From positions 558,001 through 622,000 of the forward strand of contig NZ_CBDCEO010000013.1 of the NCBI RefSeq assembly GCF_965215815.1: a DNA stretch of 64,000 bases, read 5' to 3'. The notes under the pieces were generated by a model. That model had not been told where the DNA came from, did not search any database, and was given only the letters and a program-made list of their open reading frames with translations. Origin of the DNA: Poriferisodalis sp965215815. Its GTDB lineage: Bacteria; Actinomycetota; Acidimicrobiia; Acidimicrobiales; Poriferisodalaceae. The position numbers were made by a program, and so were the translations under genes. Numbering within the stretch: position 1 is the first letter of the stretch; each line of letters begins with the position of its first letter. Shown here one piece after another: positions 1 through 8,963 of the stretch.

Positions 1-1580
1 GACCACACCGGGTCGATGTTGTGGTTGCGGTCACTGGTCAGCTTGGTTTCGTTGCTGCCGTCGGCGTCCACCACGAAGATCTCGCCGCCGTGGCTGCCCC
101 ACGCGTAGTAGGTGATCTTGGTGCCATCGGGCGACCACGATGCCGCGTGCTCGGTACGGCCGTTGGTGGTGACCCGAGTGCGGTTCGTGCCGTCAGGCTC
201 GACCGTGTACAGCTCGCGCTGGTCGTCGGACCAGAAGAGGATCTTGGTGCCGTCGGGCGACCACACCGGATGCTTGCCTGCTGCGATCTCGGTGCTGCCG
301 CTGCCGTCGATGCCCGCCACATAGATCTTGCCGTAGTTGCGGTAGGCGATCTTGGTGCTGTCAGGCGACCACGCCATGTGCTCGTCGATCGTGACCGTGT
401 CGTTGATTTGCACGCGGTTCTCGCCGGCGGAGTCCACGACGTAGTAGTCGCGCGCGTAGAAGGCCACCTTGGTGCCGTCGGGTGACCACCGGGGTTCCCT
501 GGCCGAGTCGGTGTAGAACTCGGCATCGTTGGCGCCGTCCGGCTCGACGGACCTGATGTTGGCTGGGTGGCCGAGGGCCCGCTCGGTCTGGTAGAGGATC
601 GTGGCGCCGTCCGGGGACCACGACGGGTAGCGATTCTCGTAGCTGTCGTCGGTGAGACGCACGCTGTTGCTGCCGTCGACGCCGATGACGAAGAGCTCGA
701 AGTCGGCATTGGTGACTTCGGTGTAGTACGCAATCTTGCTGCTGTCGGGCGACCACTCGGTTCCGTGCACGTCGCTTGAGTGGCTCGTGACCATTGTCTG
801 ATTGCTGCCGTCGGCATCCATCACGCGGATGGAGAACGCGTCGCCGGGGCTGGTGTATGCGATGCGGTACACGCCGCCCGATTCCGACTCCTCCGATCCC
901 TGCTCTTCTGCGGCCGGTGTGCCCGCTAGGGCGCAGACGTCCTCAACGGTGACCGCAGTGTCGCTGTCGGCGGTGTCGGCGGTGTCGGCGGTGTCGACGA
1001 CGGCGGAGGCGACAACTGCGCCACCTTGTGTCCCCGCGACGATGCCCAGTAACTGAGCGTCGTCAGCGTCCGTCCCTGCATCGCCGCTGTCGGTGATGAC
1101 CCCGGTGTCGGGATCACAATCCGGCGAATCTTCAGCCGCGACGAAGTCGTCCCTGAGATTGATGCGCCTGTACCGCGACCAGCCCGACAGCTCGCCATCG
1201 CGCCATGCCTTGACCCGATAGGTATACGAAGCGCCGGCGTCGCGGGCGCACACGTCGGCGAACGACGTGTCGGTTGTCGCAGTGTCGTCGGTGATCACAT
1301 GGAACGCTCCGACAGCGTCCACACCAGGGCGGCGGCGCAGTACCTGATAGCCCGTCACCGATGCGGCGTCCTGCGCGGGTGCGCCCCAGCTCAACTCCAC
1401 AACACCGTCGACGATCGCAGCGGAAGGCCTCGATGGGCGGTCGGGCGATGGCGCCGCATGCGCCGCCACCGGCACCAGCACCGCCGCGGCGGCCACGACA
1501 GCGAGCACCGCCGCGATCCGGCCCCGATTCCGACATCTCATCAGGGCAAGTCGGTCGAGTGGCATTGCGTTCCGTGGCAT
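1..1580 (-). CDS. Secreted Fn3 plus TolB-like beta-propeller protein, 3' end cut by window edge
   Basis: The reading frame is open from an ATG at 1580 to the left edge, so the C terminus is missing. An AAGGAG six bases upstream supports this start. Residues 1-42 form a basic then hydrophobic stretch ending in an Ala-rich cleavage region, a signal peptide. A fibronectin type III-like domain follows (roughly residues 48-135), then an Asp/Thr/Ala-rich linker with a TADTADTAD repeat, then many copies of a WSPDGTKI motif alternating with DADGSN-type strands. These are PD40/TolB-like propeller blades. Known relatives are periplasmic or extracellular scaffold or sensor proteins; no catalytic residue is visible. 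It lies just downstream of a Cache-type lipoprotein on the same strand. Exact role unknown. Confidence 0.8.
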   Translation of the reverse strand, partial: MPRNAMPLDRLALMRCRNRGRIAAVLAVVAAAAVLVPVAAHAAPSPDRPSRPSAAIVDGVVELSWGAPAQDAASVTGYQVLRRRPGVDAVGAFHVITDDTATTDTSFADVCARDAGASYTYRVKAWRDGELSGWSRYRRINLRDDFVAAEDSPDCDPDTGVITDSGDAGTDADDAQLLGIVAGTQGGAVVASAVVDTADTADTADSDTAVTVEDVCALAGTPAAEEQGSEESESGGVYRIAYTSPGDAFSIRVMDADGSNQTMVTSHSSDVHGTEWSPDSSKIAYYTEVTNADFELFVIGVDGSNSVRLTDDSYENRYPSWSPDGATILYQTERALGHPANIRSVEPDGANDAEFYTDSAREPRWSPDGTKVAFYARDYYVVDSAGENRVQINDTVTIDEHMAWSPDSTKIAYRNYGKIYVAGIDGSGSTEIAAGKHPVWSPDGTKILFWSDDQRELYTVEPDGTNRTRVTTNGRTEHAASWSPDGTKITYYAWGSHGGEIFVVDADGSNETKLTSDRNHNIDPVW

Positions 1581-1661
1581 TGCGTTCTCCTTGGCGGCAA
1601 GAGGGATCCGGAGAGATCCGTGCGAGTGGGTGGCTGAGGACCCCCGCGGCGGCGCTCTGCG

Positions 1662-2717
1662 CTACTCGAGGTAGCTCCAGTCGGCCCGTGCTGCGCCGAA
1701 GATCAGGCCGTCGTGGAGGACGATCCACGACCGCATGTACGCGGGGCCTGTTCCGGCCTCGTTGTCGGCCTCGCTGATCCACACGCCTCCAGGGACCGCA
1801 TCGAGCGCAGCCGAACCGAGCACATCGACGATGTTGCGACCCTCCAGCTCAGGATCGAAAAAAGCCGAGATGACTTCGCCGTCCGGTGCGGCGACGAAGA
1901 CGATCCATCGTGCTTCGAAGTTCGACGTGTTGTAGTACGCGAGGGTCGCGGTGAGGCTGCCTAGGACAGAGTCGGAACTCGTGAACCTGTCTGCGTAGCC
2001 GTCCAATCCCGATTCGTCATAGCCCGCGATGGCTGCCGCAACCCCGGCTTCGACAAACTCGTCGGCGTTGATGTAGTAGCCGGACGCGAAGAGCAGCCCG
2101 TCGTGGCGCACGACCCAGGCGGCCTTGAGCTGGGTTTCCCCGAAATCTCCCGCCGCCAGGTCGCCGGTCGCAGGATTACGGAACACATAGGTCACCCATG
2201 TGCCGTTCTCGTCTGCCGCCAGCATCTCGGGCCCGAAGGCATAGCCGTTTGCATCGACGCCCACCCAGCTCGTCAACAGCGATCCGCGTCGCTCTGAGTC
2301 GTAGTGCGCGAGGACTTCTCCGTCGGCGTCGACGATGAACACGTACCACTGTTCGTCGACACTCTCGATATCGCTGTAGTGGGCCAGCGTGGCCTCACGG
2401 CCCTCGCTCTGGTACTTCTCGATCGCCGAGTCGACGACCCAGCGCGTATGCGCAACTGGATCCGATTTGTCCGCTGCGGCGGCCAATGCGTCGCTGCCCC
2501 CGTCGTCACTGCCGGGACCGGATGTGGTCGTCGGCGGCTCTGTGGTGGCGACAGGCGCCGCAGTATCGTCTTCGGTCTCCGCGCTTGCCGCCGTCACCGA
2601 CGGCGCATCGGACTCCGGCATGGCATCGCCGTCATCGGCATCATCGCTGCAGCCGGCGACGCCCGCAAGCATCACAGCAGCCAGCACCACGACCACAACA
2701 AGACAGTTCTTCTTCAT
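1662..2717 (-). CDS. Lipoprotein with two Cache-like sensor domains
   Basis: The start is placed at the ATG at 2717 (MKKNCLVV), nine bases after a GGAG; an upstream in-frame start would add 15 residues before the lipoprotein signal. The signal ends in the lipobox VAGC with Cys23 as lipidation site, followed by an Asp/Glu/Thr-rich linker to about residue 80. The rest carries two similar segments with a WYVFIVDADGEVLAHYD / WIVFVAAPDGEVIS pattern and a later W-V-V-H-DGL-F-G motif. This resembles double Cache domains (single_Cache_2 type) that bind small ligands outside the cell. There is no transmembrane helix or signalling output domain, so it probably acts as a surface-anchored binding protein. 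Assignment to Cache is by pattern and moderately secure. Confidence 0.7.
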   Translation of the reverse strand: MKKNCLVVVVVLAAVMLAGVAGCSDDADDGDAMPESDAPSVTAASAETEDDTAAPVATTEPPTTTSGPGSDDGGSDALAAAADKSDPVAHTRWVVDSAIEKYQSEGREATLAHYSDIESVDEQWYVFIVDADGEVLAHYDSERRGSLLTSWVGVDANGYAFGPEMLAADENGTWVTYVFRNPATGDLAAGDFGETQLKAAWVVRHDGLLFASGYYINADEFVEAGVAAAIAGYDESGLDGYADRFTSSDSVLGSLTATLAYYNTSNFEARWIVFVAAPDGEVISAFFDPELEGRNIVDVLGSAALDAVPGGVWISEADNEAGTGPAYMRSWIVLHDGLIFGAARADWSYLE

Positions 2718-2889
2718 AACAAGCATCTCCGATCCGTTTGATCTCTCAGGCCGACCCCGCACCGATCAACCGCTCAAGCCCGCCTCACAGGCCGAAATCA
2801 CAGGGATCGACCGCAGAAGCACGGCGTGGCAGCCACCGATTCGGACCCAGACGGCACCCGAATCGATGGCTGCCTGCGAACGTGCCTCC

Positions 2890-5800
2890 CTACAGGCCCC
2901 CGCTGCGCTGACCAGTTGCCTTGTATGCGAACAGCTGCGTCTCGCTGGAGTCGAGCACCCACATCGTCGACCCGTCACTCCAGATGGCGCGCGGATCGGC
3001 GTTCGCTCCGGCGAGACCGAACTCGTGAGTTTTGGCTCGTTGGCCGAAGTTATAGGACTGGTTGTCAACAAGGCTGTACGCGTAGACGTACTGGTTGGCC
3101 TTGTCGGTGACCCACATGGTGGTTCCGTCCGACCACATTCCTCTTGCGTCCACGTTCTCGCCGTCGACCAGCGTGATGTCCTTGTCGCTGTCCGGGCTCC
3201 CGGTTGATCGGTCGTAGGCATATATCTTGTCGTCATCGAAGTCCAGTACCCACAATGTGCTGTCATCGCCCCAGACCGCACCACGGATTCCGTTGTCGCT
3301 GTCGTAACTGATGGAACTCAGAGTCTCGTGCGACGAATCCAGCTCGTAGAGCTTGGCGAGAATGTCCTCCCTCCGAATGTATCCCGCACGATCCTCGTTC
3401 GCGATGTGGAAGCTGGCGGTATCGACCTCATACCAGATGCCGGTAGCCCTCGCAATGTGACCAGGGAGCACAAAGGACACATCGACAAGGTATTCGCCGT
3501 AGGAATCTTCGGGGTCGATGGAGTACGCCAACACCGCGTCACGCTCGGAGTCGGCAATCCAGATGACGTTTCTGCCGGAATCTCCTGCAATGTCGTTCGC
3601 AAACTTCGAACGGTACGAGTCGTCGTCACACCCGGCGTTCAGGCTGATGTCCTTGCTGGGGACACGACCATAGAGCGCTGAGGAATCCTCTGATGTATCT
3701 GTGCTTGCCAGTTCTGCTTCGCAGTCCTCGAAGCTCAAATCGATGTCATCGTCGGTGATGGCGACCGTCAAGCTTTCGACAAAAACGTGGTACTCAGCAG
3801 GGCTGCGCGCCTGGTCGACTATGTGGCTGATCTTCACATGATCGTGATTGTCGTCGTCGTCCTGACTCGCAGTAATGGTGACGGTCTGCGGGGTAGACCA
3901 GTTCGAAGAGGTGAACGTCAACGTACTCGGAGACCTCTCCAGGTCACTTCGAGAGTACGGCCACACACCAACAACGACATCTGACTCAGGAGCAATGTCG
4001 AGCACGATGGTGTAGGAACCGCTGCCGCCCTCGTCGATCGTCAGCACCTCCGCCGAAACGGTGGCTCCCGGATCGTTGTCGGTGACAGTGACCTCCACGC
4101 TGCTGATGGTGATGTGAGCGCTGCCGGCAGTGCTGACTGTGTGGCTGATGGTTGCTTCGTCGTCCGTGTTGTCAGTGTCCTCAAGCGCGGACACGGTGAC
4201 GTCTTGCGATGTGGACCAGTTCGAGGTCGTGAACGTCAGTGTCGACGGCGACACGGTGATATCGCTGTCCCCGCTCACCGTGACATCGATGGCGATGTCA
4301 TTGCTTGGGGCCGCGTCGAGCACGACCGAGTACGAGGAGTTGCTGCCCTCATTGAATGCCAGCGAACCGACCGTGACCACCACATCGTCCGTGTCGTTCA
4401 CAACCACCTGGATCGGGTCGATGAGGACACTGACGAACTTGCTGTCCGACGTGCCGTCGGCGGTCACACGGTGAAAGACGGTTGCGGTTCCGTCGGCCCG
4501 GTCTGCGTCGTCGATCGCAGTGACGACGATTTGCTGTTCTTCGAACCAATTCGTTGACGTAAAGGTCAGCAGGCTGGGTGCGACGGAGACGGTGGCCTCT
4601 CCCATCTTCCAAACCTCGATCACGACATTTGAGGCAGGGGCTGCGTCAAGCACCACGGTGTAGGAGGTGCTGCTCGGTTCGTTGATCACCAGTCGGAGGA
4701 CGGAAACCGTTATCCCGGCGGTATCGATGTCGAGTGCAGTGAACCCAAGCGTGTTGATGACGACGTCGTCGTATTCGTCCGAGCTGCTGGCGGCGTTCAC
4801 GGTATGGGTGATGTGGATGCCGTCGTTGAGCGTGTCGCTATCATGGGTGATGCTGATCGAGATGTCTTGGGGCGCGGACCAGTTCGACGGAGTAAACGTC
4901 AACGAGCTCGGCGATATCGAGAAGTCCTCGTTCTCGGTGTGGGTGACATCGATGACCACATCGGCTTCGGGTTCAGCCTGCAGGACGAGCGAATACGCAA
5001 CGCTGTCTCCTTCGATGACATCACCCCAACCGTCGGGAATCATCAGCTCCACGCCGGGATCTGCGGTTTCTTCTGTGTTGCCCGGATGCGTATATGCGAA
5101 CAACTTGCGATCGGCCTCGTCGACCACCCACATGGTCGTGCCGTCGGACCAGATGCCCCTCGGCCGGTCATTGTCACTGTCAGTTTCGAACTCATGCTCG
5201 AGTTGGCGCTCGCCGAGCGAATCCTCATCCATCGAATAGGCAAAGAGCTTGGAACGGCTCAGGTCGCTGACCCACATGACGGCACCGTCGGACCAGAGTC
5301 CTCGGCCTGCTCCGTTCAGGGGATCCAATACGACTTCGAGACTGTGCAAACGATCGCCCGTGACGAGGTCATAGGCGAAGATCAGGTCGAAGTTGCCGTC
5401 GAGCACCCAGATCGTCTCGCCGTCGGACCAGATGTCTTCTGGTCGCTGGTTCGCTGCGGTGAGCACGATTTCTACATCCGAATCATGCAGGCCCGTCTCA
5501 CGGTTGAAAGCAACAACCCTCCACTGGTTGACTCCACTGGGTGCAGCGGATCCAGCCGCTGGGGCGACCACGTAGAGATGCTCGTCGTTGGCCCAAATGC
5601 CTGCGTGGGAATCGGCAACCGCCACGGTGTCGATGTCGTCCTCATGGACCTGATCGCCAATCCGGTACGCACCAGCGTCCTCCAAGGCGATTGCGCGCAC
5701 CTGACTCGAGCCGCGCGTGCTGACGTACATGGTGGACCCGATCCCAGCAATCGCTGTCGGGCTGTTCCAAGCAGCGTGCAGGTCGATGTCCCGGTTCGAG

Positions 5801-5985
5801 TCGCGATCCCAGGTGACCGAGGCGTCGTCGTCCTCGGATTGTGCTGCGGCAGGCAGGGCGACCGTCGCCGTTACGAGAGCCGCGGAGAGGAGCGCAACAA
5901 GTGACCGCGTCAACCTCCCCCACTTGCGAGCGGACCCCCCAGGCCCGGGGGAGCTGTGACCATGATCGCGATGCATGTCTGTCAT
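2890..5985 (-). CDS. Large secreted propeller / Calx-beta-like repeat protein
   Basis: About 1030 residues. After a basic N-region, a hydrophobic stretch ending ALPAAA gives a signal peptide. An N-terminal set of blades carries the motif WSDGxTMWVxD followed by K-L-F-A-Y. The middle holds four repeats of about 90 residues with the pattern VLDAAP..VVI...V...PS.LTFT..NWS..Q.V.V...DD, resembling Calx-beta or cell-surface Ig-like repeats. A second set of WSDGxTMWV blades closes the protein. The start chosen is the ATG at 5985, preceded by TACAAT seven bases upstream, a possible -10 for a leaderless message; an ATG at 6036 is possible but would precede that promoter. Likely an extracellular adhesion or carbohydrate/matrix-binding protein. 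No enzyme motif seen. Confidence 0.8.
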   Translation of the reverse strand: MTDMHRDHGHSSPGPGGSARKWGRLTRSLVALLSAALVTATVALPAAAQSEDDDASVTWDRDSNRDIDLHAAWNSPTAIAGIGSTMYVSTRGSSQVRAIALEDAGAYRIGDQVHEDDIDTVAVADSHAGIWANDEHLYVVAPAAGSAAPSGVNQWRVVAFNRETGLHDSDVEIVLTAANQRPEDIWSDGETIWVLDGNFDLIFAYDLVTGDRLHSLEVVLDPLNGAGRGLWSDGAVMWVSDLSRSKLFAYSMDEDSLGERQLEHEFETDSDNDRPRGIWSDGTTMWVVDEADRKLFAYTHPGNTEETADPGVELMIPDGWGDVIEGDSVAYSLVLQAEPEADVVIDVTHTENEDFSISPSSLTFTPSNWSAPQDISISITHDSDTLNDGIHITHTVNAASSSDEYDDVVINTLGFTALDIDTAGITVSVLRLVINEPSSTSYTVVLDAAPASNVVIEVWKMGEATVSVAPSLLTFTSTNWFEEQQIVVTAIDDADRADGTATVFHRVTADGTSDSKFVSVLIDPIQVVVNDTDDVVVTVGSLAFNEGSNSSYSVVLDAAPSNDIAIDVTVSGDSDITVSPSTLTFTTSNWSTSQDVTVSALEDTDNTDDEATISHTVSTAGSAHITISSVEVTVTDNDPGATVSAEVLTIDEGGSGSYTIVLDIAPESDVVVGVWPYSRSDLERSPSTLTFTSSNWSTPQTVTITASQDDDDNHDHVKISHIVDQARSPAEYHVFVESLTVAITDDDIDLSFEDCEAELASTDTSEDSSALYGRVPSKDISLNAGCDDDSYRSKFANDIAGDSGRNVIWIADSERDAVLAYSIDPEDSYGEYLVDVSFVLPGHIARATGIWYEVDTASFHIANEDRAGYIRREDILAKLYELDSSHETLSSISYDSDNGIRGAVWGDDSTLWVLDFDDDKIYAYDRSTGSPDSDKDITLVDGENVDARGMWSDGTTMWVTDKANQYVYAYSLVDNQSYNFGQRAKTHEFGLAGANADPRAIWSDGSTMWVLDSSETQLFAYKATGQRSGGL

Positions 5986-6116
5986 GCACAGAATTGTAGG
6001 CCGTCCATAGATACCTTCATACTTATGTGTGTGCAATACATATTTGGTGTGTGATGCCGTGCGCCACGGCGACCGTCGGGCAGTGGCTCACAGTCAGTCG
6101 TCGCCGCTGTGGCGGG

Positions 6117-6465
6117 TCAGCGGTGAGACCACTTCACCTGGCGGCGCCCGAGGAACGACGCCATCGCTTCTTTGCTGTCCTCGGTGAGCGAGGCCATGAT
6201 CTGGGTGCGGTTCTCGAGGTCGATGCCGGCGCGCAGGCTGCCGATCTCCAGGTTCGACCACATGACTTCTTTGGTCATCCACACGCCGAACGGACTGTTG
6301 CCCACGATCTCGGCAGCGACACCGAGGCAGGTGTCCATGAGGTCGTCGTCGGGCACGACGGCGGCTGACGAGCCCGATGCGATCGGCATCGGTGGCGCTG
6401 AGGGCGCCGTGGAGGTCGCTCACCAGCCCATGCGTGATGGCATTCAGGCGCTCGGGCCGGTTGGA
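6117..6465 (-). pseudogene. Enoyl-CoA hydratase/isomerase remnant with internal deletion and frameshift
   Basis: On the minus strand the segment near 6465-6385 encodes NRPERLNAI...ALSATDAD, the start of the crotonase fold. It passes directly into RIGLVSR and, after a one-base shift near 6360-6363, into VVPDDDLMDTC...FLGRR, the C-terminal third of the same family. The central 130 or so residues holding the oxyanion-hole and catalytic positions are missing. The extra base is a C in the CGCC run on the coding strand: removing it restores SRVVPDDDLMD. An ATG-initiated 90-codon frame inside this region is only the tail of the broken gene. It abuts the MttB remnant on the other strand at 6462-6465. 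Confidence 0.8.
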
Positions 6466-6957
6466 TCCTGTCCGAGATCGGAGTTGAGTTCCGTGGCGAC
6501 GACGAGGCGCTGGAGCTCTTCGGGGCCGCCGGGGCACAGGTCACCGGTGAGCGCGTTCGCTTCGAGCCCGGCCTGGCCCGGCAGCTGTGCTCAACGGCGC
6601 CACGCCACTTCGCCATGTGGGGCCGCGACGGCAGGCGCATCGAGATCGGCGGCGACCACGTGGTCTTCACGCCGTCCTACGGCCCGCCGTTCGTCGCTGA
6701 TCTGAATGGCGGTCGCCGGTATGCCACCATCGAGGACTTCCGGAACTTCGTGAAACTGACGTGGATGTCGCCGTGGCTGGCCCATGGGAGCGGCACGGTA
6801 TGCGAGCCGGTCGACGTCCCGGTCGACAAGCGGCACCTCGACATGGTGGATGCCCACCTGCGCTACTCGGCCAATGCCGCTCCTACCAGCCGTCGACCGG
6901 GAGCTGCAAGCCTTCGTCGAGGACCGCAAAGCAGCCGTTCCCGACGTCTGGTACTGA
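6462..6957 (+). pseudogene. Trimethylamine methyltransferase (MttB family) remnant
   Basis: From 6465 the plus strand encodes ILSEIGVEFRGDDEAL...FEPGLARQL..FTPSYGPPFVADL...YATIEDFRNFVKL, matching the N-terminal part of the MttB-like methyltransferase family. After HLDMVDAHLRYSA the frame shifts and only the family's terminal segment, AVDRELQAFVEDRK..VPDVWY, remains before TGA at 6955-6957. Several hundred central residues are absent and there is no start codon, because the sequence begins exactly where the enoyl-CoA hydratase remnant begins on the opposite strand. The gene cannot make a working enzyme. Confidence 0.8.
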
Positions 6958-7225
6958 CCCCGCTCGTTCTTGAGCATGCCACCCGCACCGGGCCGCGCGG
7001 ATAGGCGACCGCTCGGAATGCTGCTGTCACGCTTTCTGTGCGCAGATTTGCCGTCTGTGGCGGCATTTTTGCGCAGAGTCTGCCGTCGGGGCTGCCGGGA
7101 ATCGCCGCCTATTCGCTAACGCTCTAAGGATGTTTCAGAAATTCACCTATTTCACCGCTACCGAAACAGAGTAAGATATGAAACGTGCTCGAATCACTGA
7201 CCACTATCCCGGAACCCGAGCAACC

Positions 7226-8308
7226 ATGCCATCGTCAAGCCTTCCCAGCGAAACTCAAATAATCCGAGACCTGACTCGCACGCTTGCTGCTCGGTTGCCG
7301 ACAGGTTGGTACGCCGACGTAGGCCTCGACGCACGAATCGGCGCAACGGCGCTCAGGCCCGATGCCGTCGTCAAGGTCAAGTCGCCGAGTGGCGAGTCCG
7401 CTCAGATCGTCATCGAGGCCAAACGGCGGATCGAACCTCGCGCGGCGAGATCGGTGGTGGACCAGGTGCAGCAGTACTGCACCGCCCTGGAAGAGGAAGC
7501 AGTGCCAATCGTTGGCGCCGCCTACCTCTCGCCGCGCACTCGAGACACACTCGTGAGCTGCGGCGTCGGCTACATCGACACCACTGGCAACGTCAAGTTG
7601 GAAGTCTCGTCGCCGGGACTGTTCATCTCGGCTGCGGGTGCTGACCGTGATCCCTGGCCCGCGGAGTATCCGCTGAATTCCCTACGTGGTCGCGGCACTG
7701 CTGTGGCACTGCGAGCCATCATCGACAATTCGCCGCCATTCGGCATCCGGCAGCTTGCGGAATTCACCGCGGCCTCAGCCCCGACGCTCTCGCGTGTCAT
7801 TGCATTGCTCGACCGCGAGGGAATCACTACGCGCGAGCCACGCGGCCGCGTTCTTGATGTCGATTGGAAAGCCGCCATCCGCCGGTGGGCCGAGGACTAC
7901 GGACAGTTGACGTCAAACCAGCCGTCCATGTTGCTAGATCCGCGTGGGCTTCGATCCACCGAACGTCGGCTCGCACGTGCCTCGTTCAAGTACGCAGCCA
8001 CTGGTGCCTTTGCGGCCCAACGCTTCAACCCGATCGCGGGCGCGAGAACGGCGACGCTCTTTGTCGAGGACCCCTACGAAGCGGCTCACGAACTCGGCCT
8101 GCGTGAGGTCGACTCTGGCGCGAACGTCGTTCTGCTCGAACCGTTTGACCCGATCGTCTTCGAAGGCGCGACGATCCGCAACGGTCTGCGCTGCGTCAAC
8201 CCGAGCCAACTCGCTGTCGACTTGCTGACGGGACCAGGTCGAGAGCCGTCGCAAGGCGAAGCACTCTTCGATTGGATGACGAGCAATGAACAAGCTTGGC
8301 GAACCTAG
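7226..8308 (+). CDS. AbiEi-like antitoxin/regulator with PD-(D/E)XK-type N-domain and winged helix
   Basis: About 360 residues. The N-terminal domain shows the arrangement P45-D46 ... E64-A-K66 inside IVIEAKR and a downstream Gln in VQQY, the signature of the PD-(D/E)XK nuclease fold. It is followed by GVGYIDTTGN, typical of proteins annotated as type IV toxin-antitoxin AbiEi-family antitoxins. A winged helix-turn-helix lies about 165-215 (IRQLAEFTAASAPTLSRVIALLDREG). The C-terminal part is unassigned. The next gene, a nucleotidyltransferase, overlaps by 23 bases, so the two are translationally coupled. An upstream in-frame ATG at 7178 is possible, but a TAAGAT hexamer at 7172-7177 abuts it; if that is the -10, transcription begins after 7178, which favours the ATG at 7226. 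Whether the nuclease fold is active is unknown. Confidence 0.65.
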   Translation: MPSSSLPSETQIIRDLTRTLAARLPTGWYADVGLDARIGATALRPDAVVKVKSPSGESAQIVIEAKRRIEPRAARSVVDQVQQYCTALEEEAVPIVGAAYLSPRTRDTLVSCGVGYIDTTGNVKLEVSSPGLFISAAGADRDPWPAEYPLNSLRGRGTAVALRAIIDNSPPFGIRQLAEFTAASAPTLSRVIALLDREGITTREPRGRVLDVDWKAAIRRWAEDYGQLTSNQPSMLLDPRGLRSTERRLARASFKYAATGAFAAQRFNPIAGARTATLFVEDPYEAAHELGLREVDSGANVVLLEPFDPIVFEGATIRNGLRCVNPSQLAVDLLTGPGREPSQGEALFDWMTSNEQAWRT

Positions 8309-8954
8309 ACAGTTGTACGAACGTGCACGTGCGGGCCTTCTGGATGCCGCCGACGCGCTGGGAGTTCATCTCGATGCGGTCGTGCTCGTGGGAGCTCAAG
8401 CCGTCTATACGCACACCAGCGAGACCGAATTCGTTGTCGACGAGTACACGACCGATGCCGACCTCGGTCCCCACGGCAACAGCGTCGCTCACCGAGCAAA
8501 AGGCCTCGAAGCAGTGCTCATCGACCGGGGGCGAAGGATGATCGAGGCGCTCGATCCGAACGACGGTCGTTCCATTGAGATGAGTGTCGCCGGTCCAGGA
8601 GCACTCCTTGTTGCCAAGGTCCACAAGATTGCTAACCGATCCACGGTTCCCGACCGACTCAATGACAAGGACGCGTTGGATGTGCTGCGATTGCTGCAGA
8701 GCGTCTCAACTGACGACCTTTGCGCCCGGCTCGTCAGCTTGCGGCAGGACGATCTGAGCAAAGGCGTGACCGATGAAGCGATTGCGCAACTCGGCTCGCT
8801 CTTCGGCAGCACCGACAGCATCGGCGTTCGCATGGCAGTGAGCGCTGTCGGCATACTCGAAGATCCAGACTTCATCGCGTCGTCAATGGTGGCGCTCGTC
8901 GGCGATTTGCTCGACGAGCTGGCGGCACGGCCGCATCAAGGGGCGTCCAACTAG
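8286..8954 (+). CDS. AbiEii-like nucleotidyltransferase toxin
   Basis: 222 residues. The motif LVGAQAVY (about 34-41) followed by TTDADL (D57 and D59) matches the GS..DxD catalytic pattern of minimal nucleotidyltransferases of the AbiEii / DUF1814-like group. A later KVHKIANR stretch fits the same family. The gene starts inside the end of the AbiEi-like gene, the usual antitoxin-then-toxin order of type IV AbiE modules. Known AbiEii toxins transfer nucleotides to tRNA or other targets and cause phage-triggered growth arrest; this function here is inferred from family and context. The glycine-serine motif is degenerate (GA instead of GS). Confidence 0.65.
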   Translation: MNKLGEPRQLYERARAGLLDAADALGVHLDAVVLVGAQAVYTHTSETEFVVDEYTTDADLGPHGNSVAHRAKGLEAVLIDRGRRMIEALDPNDGRSIEMSVAGPGALLVAKVHKIANRSTVPDRLNDKDALDVLRLLQSVSTDDLCARLVSLRQDDLSKGVTDEAIAQLGSLFGSTDSIGVRMAVSAVGILEDPDFIASSMVALVGDLLDELAARPHQGASN

Positions 8955-8957
8955 CGT
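8952..8957 (+). promoter_or_regulatory. Leaderless -10 hexamer TAGCGT
   Basis: TAGCGT is followed by six bases and then the ATG at 8964, with no Shine-Dalgarno. It also overlaps the stop region of the preceding gene. The spacing is the one typical of leaderless actinobacterial promoters. Confidence 0.45.
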
Positions 8958-8963
8958 CGCCGC

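Noticed and set aside
2890..5985. CRISPR-like or satellite repeats in the propeller gene
   Set aside because: The repeats are in-frame protein motifs with diverged DNA and no constant spacer length, so not a CRISPR array.
6117..6389. 90-codon hypothetical gene
   Set aside because: It is the frameshifted C-terminal part of the enoyl-CoA hydratase remnant.
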